A DNA stretch of 5,763 nucleotides from an uncultured Clostridia bacterium (GCA_937906945.1 CALCUE010000032.1:1-5763), one strand, 5' to 3'. Shown: positions 1 to 5,410, counted from the stretch's first letter. Translations and numbers: made by a program. The notes: generated from the letters alone by a model not told the origin.

Positions 1-92
1 CGCCAATCTCCCTCAGTCTCGCTGTCGCTCGACAGCTCCCTCTCGGAGGGAGCCTGTGGCGACACCTTCCCCCGAGGGGGAAGGCTTTATCG
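1..92. repeat. GC-rich palindromic intergenic repeat cluster, left edge
   Basis: This is the non-coding stretch beyond the 3' end of the minus-strand rRNA methyltransferase gene. Three inverted repeats follow closely: CTGTC/GACAG (22-26 with 31-35), GCTCCCTC/GAGGGAGC (35-42 with 46-53, loop TCG) and CCTTCCCC/GGGGAAGG (65-72 with 77-84). The second contains a 20-bp sequence (36-55) found again, inverted, at 5446-5465. None is followed on the minus strand by a T-run, so I do not call a canonical terminator for the gene, although the 65-84 hairpin directly follows its stop codon and may protect the 3' end of the mRNA. The cluster probably continues beyond the window. Confidence 0.7.
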
Positions 93-872
93 TTACCGCT
101 GATTGGCCGCGGAATAGATGAGAATGGCGGCAGCGGACGCCGCGTTGAGGCTTTCCGCCTCACCGGGCATGGGGATCATCACCGTGTGGTCGCACCCGGC
201 GATGGTCTCCTCCGAAAGACCGTTGCCCTCGTTGCCGATCAAAACGGCGGAACTGGGGGCGAAACGGACGGTGGGAAGGCTTTCCGCCTTTTCGGAAAGC
301 GCCGAGGCATAGGTCACGACGCCGTGCTCACGCAAAAGGGAAAGGGCCTCGGCGGTGGTGGAAAAGACCTTGACCGGAAGACGGAACAGGCACCCCATGG
401 AGGAGCGCAGCGCCTTCGGCGAAAAGGGATCGACACAGCCGCAAAGAAGCACGCCCCGAACGGCCATAGCCTCGCAGGTACGAAGGATGGTGCCGAGGTT
501 GCCGGGATCCTGAAGCTCCGAAAGCAGGACGAAAAGCCCTTCGTTATCCCACAAAACGGGCTTTTCGGCAAAGCGGCAGACGGCGAAGACGCCCTGGGGC
601 GTCTTGGTGTCCGAAAGCTTTTCGGCGACGGAATCGGAGACGAAAAACACCTCTTCGGCTTCGTTACAAAGCTCCGAAAGATAGGACGAATAGGTCTTTT
701 GGGCGGTTTCGGTGAGGAAAAGCCGCCGGACAAAAGCGCCGCTTCGGGCGGCTTCAGCGCAGAGACGAGCGCCTTCCACAACGAAAAATCCGGTCTCTTT
801 CCGGAGTTTTTTGTCCTTCAAAAGAGCCGCCGTCTCTTTGATAAGCGGGTTTTCCCGGCTGGTGATGAGCAT
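93..872 (-). CDS. TrmH/SpoU-family RNA 2'-O-ribose methyltransferase
   Basis: The 259-residue protein is a cytoplasmic SPOUT-class enzyme expected to transfer a methyl group from S-adenosylmethionine to a ribose 2'-OH in rRNA or tRNA. All three SpoU motifs are visible: motif 1 DPGNLGTILRT (122-132, with the N and R used in catalysis), motif 2 LIGNEGNGLS (211-220), and motif 3 IPMPGEAESLNAASAA (233-248), which builds the knotted cofactor site. The N-terminal 100 residues (SRENPLIK, then FVVEG at 30-34) match the small substrate-binding domain of RlmB/TsnR-type members. The ATG start is supported by GGAGG (883-879) six bases upstream. It lies 119 nt after rplT on the same strand, a neighbourhood common in Firmicutes, and may be co-transcribed; I found no convincing promoter in the gap. 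The family is secure, but the exact target nucleotide cannot be read from the sequence. Confidence 0.93.
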   Translation of the reverse strand: MLITSRENPLIKETAALLKDKKLRKETGFFVVEGARLCAEAARSGAFVRRLFLTETAQKTYSSYLSELCNEAEEVFFVSDSVAEKLSDTKTPQGVFAVCRFAEKPVLWDNEGLFVLLSELQDPGNLGTILRTCEAMAVRGVLLCGCVDPFSPKALRSSMGCLFRLPVKVFSTTAEALSLLREHGVVTYASALSEKAESLPTVRFAPSSAVLIGNEGNGLSEETIAGCDHTVMIPMPGEAESLNAASAAAILIYSAANQR

Positions 873-953
873 AAAGATCCTCCGTTTTTTGTCAATTCTG
901 GAAAAAACAGGTCGATAAAAATCCTTAAATTTAAAGGTATAAATAAAGCAATT

Positions 954-985
954 CGCCCGAGTTAAACCTAACCCGGGCGTTTTTT
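954..985. terminator. Hairpin between rplT and the methyltransferase gene, possible terminator
   Basis: CGCCCG (954-959) pairs with CGGGCG (974-979), and inside it GTTA (961-964) pairs with TAAC (969-972) around a four-base loop. Read on the plus strand the stem has one A/C mismatch and is followed by six T (980-985), a canonical terminator form. Read on the minus strand, the direction of the genes, the mismatch becomes a G-U pair and the stem is an unbroken 11 bp, but it is followed by AATTGCTTTATTT, a poor U-tract. It may therefore only partly stop the ribosomal operon, letting some transcripts run on into the methyltransferase gene. Confidence 0.5.
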
Positions 986-991
986 GTGGAA

Positions 992-1345
992 TTAAAGGGC
1001 CGCTTTGGCCTGAGCGCAGAGGGCGGCGAAGCCTTCGGCGTCATGGATGGCCATTTCGGAAAGCATTTTGCGGTTCAGGGTGACATTGGCTTTTTTAAGA
1101 CCGTTCATGAAGCTGGAATAGTTCATGCCGTTCAGTTTGCAGCCGGCAGAAATACGGGTGATCCAAAGTCTTCTGAAATCTCTCTTTTTCTGTTTTCTGC
1201 CCATGAAAGCGTAGCGACCGGATTTCATGACGGCTTCTTTGGCTACACGGAATAATCTATGTCTGGCGCCATAGTAACCTTTCGCAAGTTTCAGAACCTT
1301 TTTTCTTCTTTTATGGGACATGATCCCGCCTTTAACACGAGCCAT
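992..1345 (-). CDS. rplT: 50S ribosomal protein L20
   Basis: The 117-residue protein has the normal L20 length and a strongly basic N-terminal half. It shows the family hallmarks MARVKGG at the start, a basic KRRKK stretch, KGYYGARHRLFRVAKEAV and KRDFRRLWITRI, and an NRKMLSEMAI segment near the end. L20 binds 23S rRNA early in assembly of the large subunit and in Firmicutes also represses its own operon by binding the leader RNA. The ATG is preceded by GGAGG with an eight-base spacer. It is the third gene of the infC-rpmI-rplT operon and begins 58 nt after the end of rpmI. The identification is essentially certain. Confidence 0.99.
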   Translation of the reverse strand: MARVKGGIMSHKRRKKVLKLAKGYYGARHRLFRVAKEAVMKSGRYAFMGRKQKKRDFRRLWITRISAGCKLNGMNYSSFMNGLKKANVTLNRKMLSEMAIHDAEGFAALCAQAKAAL

Positions 1346-1403
1346 TGTAATAACCTCCGTTAATTATCGTTAAATTTGTCGTTAAACTGCGCTATGCCAA
1401 ACC

Positions 1404-1610
1404 TTAGGCGTAGGGCATGATCTTTCTGAGTTTCTCCATGTTGGTCTTATCGGCATAGGTGGCCTGACGGAGATTACGTTTCCGTTTGGTGTCCTTGCTC
1501 TGGGAGTTGAGCTTATGGGATTTGAAGGCTCTGTTGCGTTTGACCTTTCCGTCTTTGGTGAAGCGGAAGCGTTTTTTTGCGCCGGTATGGGTTTTAAGCT
1601 TTGCGTTCAT
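1404..1610 (-). CDS. rpmI: 50S ribosomal protein L35
   Basis: The 68-residue, very basic protein is of normal length for L35. It carries the family pattern KLKTHTGAKKRFRFTKDGKVKR at the start (residues 4-25), the SHKL motif near residue 31, the TKRKRNLRQAT block and the closing KLRKIMPYA. L35 is a small component of the large ribosomal subunit. The ATG has AGGAGG with an eight-base spacer upstream. It lies between infC (48 nt upstream) and rplT, the gene order seen across bacteria, so it should be expressed with them from the promoter near 2327-2355. In Firmicutes L35 level is set through the same leader control as L20. Confidence 0.99.
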   Translation of the reverse strand: MNAKLKTHTGAKKRFRFTKDGKVKRNRAFKSHKLNSQSKDTKRKRNLRQATYADKTNMEKLRKIMPYA

Positions 1611-1658
1611 TGAATGTTCCTCCTGATAATTATTGCAAAAAGCAAATGATAAACGAAC

Positions 1659-2177
1659 TTATTTGGTGGTTTTGGATGTTACGACCATAACCATGCTGCG
1701 GCCTTCCATTTTCGGAAGCTTATCGACGGTGCCGACTTCGGCAACGCCGTCCGCAAATCTTTTGATCATGTCAGCGCCAAGCTCCGGATGGGCCATCTCT
1801 CTTCCGCGGAACCGGACGGAGACTTTGACTTTGTTGCCGTCCTGCAAAAATTTGATGGCGTGGTTGAGTTTGGTATTGAAGTCGTTGGTATCGATGTTAA
1901 GGGAAAGACGAACTTCCTTGACCTCGATGATCTTCTGGTTTTTCTTTGCCTCTTTTTCACGCTTCGCCTGCTCAAAGCGATATTTGCCGTAATCCATGAT
2001 CCGGCAAACGTGCGGATTGGCGTTCGGAGCGATCTCAACGAGATCCAGATTTTTCTCCGCGGCGGCGGCCATGGCGTCTTTGATGGAAAGAATGCCGAGC
2101 TGGGAGCCGTCGGAATCGATCACGCGGACTTCTTTTTCGCGGATCTCCTCATTGATGAGCAGTTCCTGTTTTGCTAT
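1659..2177 (-). CDS. infC: Translation initiation factor IF-3, apparent AUA start codon
   Basis: From the start chosen here the protein has 172 residues, normal for IF-3. The N-terminal domain opens with ELLINEEIREKEVRVID and includes the signature CRIMDYGKYRFEQ (58-70). A lysine-rich linker follows (about 71-85), then the C-terminal domain with VRFRGREMAHPELG. IF-3 binds the 30S subunit, prevents premature 50S joining and checks the start codon. The start is ATA at 2177-2175: the strong GGAGGTG (2190-2184) lies just upstream, eight bases from the end of GGAGG, and homology begins right there. The only in-frame ATG upstream (2222-2220) lies inside the attenuator hairpin and lacks a proper ribosome binding site. 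Non-AUG starts (AUU, AUC, AUA) are a known infC trait that lets IF-3 repress its own translation. First gene of the operon. Confidence 0.96.
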   Translation of the reverse strand: MAKQELLINEEIREKEVRVIDSDGSQLGILSIKDAMAAAAEKNLDLVEIAPNANPHVCRIMDYGKYRFEQAKREKEAKKNQKIIEVKEVRLSLNIDTNDFNTKLNHAIKFLQDGNKVKVSVRFRGREMAHPELGADMIKRFADGVAEVGTVDKLPKMEGRSMVMVVTSKTTK

Positions 2178-2183
2178 AAGTAA

Positions 2184-2190
2184 CACCTCC
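2184..2190 (-). promoter_or_regulatory. infC ribosome binding site deciding the AUA start
   Basis: GGAGGTG on the minus strand is a near-perfect anti-Shine-Dalgarno match. It lies right after the attenuator U-tract and six bases before ATA at 2177. No ATG, GTG or TTG in any useful position follows it; the in-frame GTG lies inside the site itself. This is the main reason for the non-AUG start call. Confidence 0.85.
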
Positions 2191-2227
2191 AAAATAAAAA
2201 AAGTGCGATACCAAAGAAGCATCGCAC
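2191..2227 (-). terminator. Attenuator (intrinsic terminator) in the infC leader
   Basis: GTGCGAT (2227-2221) pairs with ATCGCAC (2209-2203), and an inner G-U and C-G pair extend the stem to nine pairs with a seven-base loop. The stem is followed by TTTTTTTATTTT (2202-2191). It lies between the operon promoter and the infC ribosome binding site, so it can only work as a regulated attenuator. The loop side is complementary to the leader 5' end. Confidence 0.87.
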
Positions 2228-2326
2228 AGAAATTTCCCGATCGGAAAACCGGGAAGTTCGGGATTGGCCGTCCGCGTTCGGTAACGGGACGGCGAGAACG
2301 GTTCGTTCTGCTTCTTTGTCCTAATT

Positions 2327-2355
2327 ATTATAACGGCCCCGTTCGCCTTTGTCAA
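2327..2355 (-). promoter_or_regulatory. Sigma-A promoter of the infC-rpmI-rplT operon
   Basis: The minus strand carries TTGACA (2355-2350), a spacer of exactly 17 bp and TATAAT (2332-2327): both hexamers are perfect consensus. Transcription should start at about 2319-2321. This strength suits a ribosomal operon that is then tuned down by the leader attenuator. Confidence 0.9.
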
Positions 2356-2371
2356 GGGCTTTTTTGAAAAA

Positions 2372-2416
2372 TTTTCGGCTTCTTTTCGCCGAAAAACCGC
2401 CTGTCGGTGCGGTTTT
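2372..2416. repeat. Two abutting inverted repeats between divergent promoters
   Basis: TTTTCGGC (2372-2379) is the perfect inverse of GCCGAAAA (2388-2395), and AAAACCGC (2393-2400) of GCGGTTTT (2409-2416). Each has an 8-bp arm and an 8-base loop, and they share three bases. They fill the gap between the two back-to-back -35 boxes (2355 and 2421) and lie outside both predicted transcripts. They could be protein-binding sites affecting one or both promoters, or a relic terminator or insulator. No known operator is recognised. Confidence 0.6.
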
Positions 2417-2420
2417 GGCC

Positions 2421-2449
2421 TTGACAGGGTCCGGTTCCGGAGATATAAT
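2421..2449 (+). promoter_or_regulatory. Sigma-A promoter of the radical SAM operon
   Basis: The plus strand carries TTGACA (2421-2426), a 17-bp spacer and TATAAT (2444-2449), again perfect consensus. The expected start is near 2456, giving a leader of about 42 nt before the TTG start at 2498. A promoter this strong suggests substantial constitutive expression, unless the neighbouring inverted repeats are operators. Confidence 0.88.
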
Positions 2450-2483
2450 GCGGATAGAGAAGAACATTTGTTCGTTTTTAGAA

Positions 2484-2489
2484 AGGAGG
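2484..2489 (+). promoter_or_regulatory. Ribosome binding site deciding the TTG start
   Basis: AGGAGG lies eight bases upstream of TTG at 2498. An alternative TTG at 2468 has no such site, and the ten residues it would add contain the site itself and do not resemble the family N-terminus. Confidence 0.85.
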
Positions 2490-2497
2490 CGGCCCCT

Positions 2498-3796
2498 TTG
2501 GACGTCTATGAAAAACTGACGATTTTGGCGGAGGCGGCGAAATACGACGCCTCCTGTTCGTCCTCCGGTTCGGGACGAAGCGGAGGCGGTTTCGGCGCGG
2601 CGACACCGGCAGGCTGCTGCCATTCCTTCGCCGCCGACGGGCGGTGCATCAGCCTTCTTAAAGTGCTTTTGTCCAACGCCTGCGTCTATGACTGCAAATA
2701 CTGCGTCAACCGGCGCACCAACGATTTTCCGAGGGCGACCTTTCAGCCGAGGGAACTTGCCGACCTCACGGTGGAATTTTACCGGCGGAACTATATCGAG
2801 GGGCTGTTTCTCTCCTCGGCGGTGGTGGGAACGCCGGACTGGACCACTGAGCGGATGATCGAGACGCTTCGCATCCTGCGGGAGGAATACGGCTTTCACG
2901 GCTACATCCACGCCAAGGCCATTCCCGGCGCGGACCCGGTTCTGACCCACCGGTTGGGGCTTTTGGCCGACCGGATGAGCGTCAACGTGGAACTGCCGTC
3001 GGAACAGTCGCTGACCGCTTTGGCGCCGGACAAAACGAGGCACTCCGTTTTAGCGCCGATGAAGCTCATTCAAAGCGGCATCGCCGAAAACCGGGAGGAC
3101 CTGGTAAAATACCGCCACACGCCCTCTTTCGTCCCGGCGGGACAGAGTACCCAGATGATCGTCGGCGCTTCGCCGGAGACGGACTACCACATTCTCCATC
3201 TCACGGAGGGACTTTATAAAAAATACGGTCTCAAGCGGGTCTATTATTCCGCCTATATCCCGATGCAGGAGGACAGCCTTCTGCCGTCGCTCGATACCAG
3301 ACCGCCTCTTTTGCGTGAGCACCGGCTCTATCAGGCGGACTGGCTTCTGCGGTTTTACGGGTTCGAGGCCGGCGAGATCATCGACCCCGTTCACCCGATG
3401 CTGCACCCGGAAGTGGACCCCAAATGCAGTTGGGCGGTGAGCCATCTGGACGAATTTCCGGTGGAGGTCAACACGGCCGATTATGAGATGCTCTTGCGGG
3501 TCCCGGGGATCGGTGTCACCGGCGCCAAAAAGATTTTGCGTGCTCGAAAAAGCGGGGCGCTGGACTTCGAGGCGCTGGGAAAACTGGGGATCGTGCTCAA
3601 ACGGGCGCGGTTTTTCGTCACCTGCTCCGGAAAGACCTTTCAGCGCCTTCCGGAGACGCCGGAAAGCATGATCTGGGCGCTTCTTTCGCCCAACAAAATG
3701 GGCGGTTTTACCGATTACGGCATGGAACAGCTTTCGCTTTTCGAGCCGGCTTTGACGGGGGAGGATCGGTTGGAATGTCTGACGGGGGAGTTCTGA
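2498..3796 (+). CDS. Putative DNA modification/repair radical SAM protein
   Basis: From the TTG start the protein has 432 residues. It belongs to the radical SAM family linked to DUF4130 and uracil-DNA-glycosylase-like proteins (TIGR03916 type), predicted to act on DNA; the reaction is not known to me. The radical SAM motif is CVYDCKYC (cysteines 62, 66, 69), which would hold the 4Fe-4S cluster that cleaves S-adenosylmethionine. It is preceded by KYDASCSSSG and a segment with further cysteines (20, 40, 41, 50). Near the C-terminus MLLRVPGIGVTGAKKIL (331-347) is a helix-hairpin-helix, a non-specific DNA-binding fold, followed by LKRARFFVTCSGK. QLSLF at 411-415 matches the consensus of sliding-clamp-binding peptides. 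The gene overlaps the next by 22 nt, so the two are probably translationally coupled. No signal peptide or membrane segment is seen; it should be cytoplasmic. Confidence 0.92.
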   Translation: MDVYEKLTILAEAAKYDASCSSSGSGRSGGGFGAATPAGCCHSFAADGRCISLLKVLLSNACVYDCKYCVNRRTNDFPRATFQPRELADLTVEFYRRNYIEGLFLSSAVVGTPDWTTERMIETLRILREEYGFHGYIHAKAIPGADPVLTHRLGLLADRMSVNVELPSEQSLTALAPDKTRHSVLAPMKLIQSGIAENREDLVKYRHTPSFVPAGQSTQMIVGASPETDYHILHLTEGLYKKYGLKRVYYSAYIPMQEDSLLPSLDTRPPLLREHRLYQADWLLRFYGFEAGEIIDPVHPMLHPEVDPKCSWAVSHLDEFPVEVNTADYEMLLRVPGIGVTGAKKILRARKSGALDFEALGKLGIVLKRARFFVTCSGKTFQRLPETPESMIWALLSPNKMGGFTDYGMEQLSLFEPALTGEDRLECLTGEF

Positions 3797-4593
3797 TTTT
3801 TACCTATGACGGCAGTTATCACGGCATCCTTTCCGCCGTTTTTGACGCCTTCGTGCTCAAACAGCTGCCGGATGAAGTTTATACCTTCGACGACGAGGAA
3901 CCGGGGCTTTTTTCCGTCCACGTCGTTGAGACGAACCGTGCTCACGCCGACCGGGTCGAAAACGGGATCCGGAAAAAGCTCGGCCCCAACGCCTTTCGCA
4001 TGGTGCGAAACGGCTTTCTCTATGGCGGTGAGGGAAAGGAAATGGCCATTTTGCGCTTCCTTTGGGTCGGCTTCAACGAGGATCCGGGCGTTGCCAATCG
4101 GTTGGCTTCGCCGGAGGCGGCGCCGCTTTATATGATGGCCAACGCCGTGGTCAACGAGGTGGTGCAGATGAAGGGCTTCGTGCGCTTCACCGACAGCGGC
4201 GGCGCTTTGGTTTCGGTCATCCACCCGAAACACCACGTCCTGCCGCTTCTCAAGGGCTTTTTCCGCGCCCGGCTTCGGGGAGAAAATTTTCTGATTTTCG
4301 ACGAAAACCACGGCGCGGCGCTTTTCCACGCCGGAGACAAAACGGCCATCGTGCCGCTGGAAGCGCTCGAAAAGCCGGACAGCGAAAACGACCGCTTCTA
4401 TCGGGAGCTTTGGAAGGCCTATTATAAGCACATCGCCATCGCTTCCCGCTATAACCCGACCTGCCGGCGGACGCACATGCCGAAACGGTTCTGGAACGAC
4501 CTTACGGAGATGGAGGACGAGGTCCAAAGCCCCGCCGACCGGCTTTTTTCCCTTTCCGAAGGGGAAAAGGTTGAAAAAATCGCCGTGGTATGA
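3775..4593 (+). CDS. DUF4130 protein, predicted DNA metabolism partner of the radical SAM protein
   Basis: The 272-residue protein starts with a short strand and YDGS motif (VLIFTYDGSYHGIL). It ends with the family block YRELWKAYYKHIAIASRYNP (209-228) and MPKRFWNDLTEM (235-246), typical of DUF4130/TIGR03915. In other bacteria this domain is encoded next to the radical SAM gene or fused to a uracil-DNA-glycosylase-like domain. Here no such domain follows, so this is the stand-alone form. The conserved HPKHHV and GFVRF segments lie near 140-155. A role in repairing or modifying DNA is inferred from the partnership only; the activity is unknown. The ATG at 3775 lies inside the end of the upstream gene, ten bases after GGGGGAGG (3757-3764). 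I would not exclude a slightly later start, since the family usually begins closer to the first strand. Confidence 0.9.
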   Translation: MSDGGVLIFTYDGSYHGILSAVFDAFVLKQLPDEVYTFDDEEPGLFSVHVVETNRAHADRVENGIRKKLGPNAFRMVRNGFLYGGEGKEMAILRFLWVGFNEDPGVANRLASPEAAPLYMMANAVVNEVVQMKGFVRFTDSGGALVSVIHPKHHVLPLLKGFFRARLRGENFLIFDENHGAALFHAGDKTAIVPLEALEKPDSENDRFYRELWKAYYKHIAIASRYNPTCRRTHMPKRFWNDLTEMEDEVQSPADRLFSLSEGEKVEKIAVV

Positions 4594-4599
4594 TACAAT
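4571..4599 (+). promoter_or_regulatory. Probable internal promoter for the membrane protein gene
   Basis: TTGAAA (4571-4576), a 17-bp spacer and TACAAT (4594-4599) give one mismatch per hexamer, and TG at 4591-4592 adds an extended -10. The TGA stop codon of the DUF4130 gene (4591-4593) lies within this element. Transcription would begin near 4606, leaving about 20 nt before the ATG at 4628, just enough for its ribosome binding site. Confidence 0.65.
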
Positions 4600-4627
4600 A
4601 AACCGAAGTTTTTATTCGGAGGAGCCC

Positions 4628-5368
4628 ATGATCTTATCGGTTTTTTCATTCTGGTGGTTTGTTATCATCGCTTTCTGCGTCGCTCTTTGCGTCGGGATCC
4701 CGCTTTTTTTCCGCAGTCGCCCGCCCAAAGAAAAACAGGATTTTCTGTTCAAGCTCTCGCTTTTCACCATTGTTTTCTTTACTCTATATAAAATCTGGCT
4801 GTTCCTCGATCCGACTTATGAGACGAGTATCTGGGAGGAACTTCCCACCAACCTCTGCAACGTCGCCGTTCTCGGCATGCCGCTGGCGGTGAAAAAGGAC
4901 TGGACCTGGCTTCGGGCGCTGCTCTTTTTCGAGTGCCCTCTCGGCGGGGTGATGGCGCTTCTGATGCCGTCGGACGGCTTTTATGACGTGCCGGTCTATC
5001 TGCTGCGGAACATCGGCTACTGGGGCACCCATATCCTGGTCGTCGTTCTTTGCGTAAGCCTTGTGACGCTGGGGATCTACCGGCCGAAATTCAAGGACAT
5101 TCCGCTGGCCATCGGCGCGCTGTTCACGCTGGCGTTTCTGAACCACATCCTCAACACGATCCTCCGGGCGACGGTCTGCGCCGAATCGAATTTCTGCTTC
5201 ACCTACGGAATCGAAGGAAACCCGGTGACGGAACTCATGATGAAGCTGATCCCGGTGCCGTTTCTGTTTTTGCTTCCGGCGGCGATCCCGCTGTTTCTCG
5301 TGAACCTCGGGTGCTTCGGTCTGGCGAAGCTGAAACGGAACGACGTGTTTGCCGAAGAAAAGAAATAA
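4628..5368 (+). CDS. Multi-pass membrane protein, probably YwaF/TMEM164-like
   Basis: The 246-residue protein has about seven hydrophobic segments (roughly 4-28, 38-60, 75-88, 95-113, 129-151, 158-180, 203-234) and a short charged cytosolic-looking tail (KLKRNDVFAEEKK). Within the membrane parts, NLCN (75-78), GYWGTH (130-135), LNHILN (171-176) and YGIEGNPVTELMM (193-205) resemble the TIGR02206/YwaF family, related to eukaryotic TMEM164. TMEM164 is an acyltransferase with a catalytic cysteine, which makes Cys77 and the histidines 135 and 173 worth noting; activity in the bacterial proteins is not established. The start is the ATG preceded by CGGAGGAG with a short spacer. It follows the DUF4130 gene by 34 nt and probably has its own promoter, so it may be functionally unrelated to the DNA-repair pair. 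The family call is moderate; that it is a membrane protein is sure. Confidence 0.75.
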   Translation: MILSVFSFWWFVIIAFCVALCVGIPLFFRSRPPKEKQDFLFKLSLFTIVFFTLYKIWLFLDPTYETSIWEELPTNLCNVAVLGMPLAVKKDWTWLRALLFFECPLGGVMALLMPSDGFYDVPVYLLRNIGYWGTHILVVVLCVSLVTLGIYRPKFKDIPLAIGALFTLAFLNHILNTILRATVCAESNFCFTYGIEGNPVTELMMKLIPVPFLFLLPAAIPLFLVNLGCFGLAKLKRNDVFAEEKK

Positions 5369-5381
5369 GGAATAAAAATAG

Positions 5382-5410
5382 AAATCCTCCCCCATGGGGA
5401 GGATTTTTTT
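5382..5410 (+). terminator. Intrinsic terminator of the radical SAM operon
   Basis: AAATCCTCCCC (5382-5392) pairs perfectly with GGGGAGGATTT (5396-5406) around a three-base loop, running into seven T (5404-5410). It begins 13 bases after the membrane protein stop codon. This is the clearest terminator in the window and ends the plus-strand unit. Confidence 0.95.

Larger units (their letters stand above)
2178..2320 (-). promoter_or_regulatory. infC operon leader RNA, L20-leader-like attenuator
   Basis: The predicted transcript starts near 2320 and has about 143 nt before infC. Visible helices are GCCGTCC/GGACGGC (2293-2287 with 2273-2267), TTCCCG/CGGGAA (2255-2250 with 2239-2234), and a terminator hairpin just before the ribosome binding site. 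The first bases of the leader, CAAAGAAGC (2318-2310), are perfectly complementary to GCTTCTTTG (2220-2212), which forms the loop and inner stem of that terminator. This could act as an antiterminator or pseudoknot. The place, size and terminator fit the Firmicute L20 leader, where L20 binding favours termination. The assignment to that family is inferred from context and architecture, not from a model search. Confidence 0.8.

Noticed and set aside
890..895. TTGACA on the minus strand just upstream of the methyltransferase gene
   Set aside because: A -10 box at normal spacing would fall at the start codon, and ATGCTC there does not resemble one.
186..965. Long plus-strand open frame opposite the methyltransferase gene
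   Set aside because: It is antisense to a gene with all three SpoU motifs and shows low-complexity, charged sequence with no family feature.
2321..3043. Minus-strand open frame of 240 residues across the divergent promoters
   Set aside because: It covers the radical SAM gene and both promoters, has arginine-rich shadow composition and no ribosome binding site.
3715..4527. Minus-strand open frame of 270 residues opposite the DUF4130 gene
   Set aside because: The plus strand encodes a recognisable family here, and the antisense frame has no motif.
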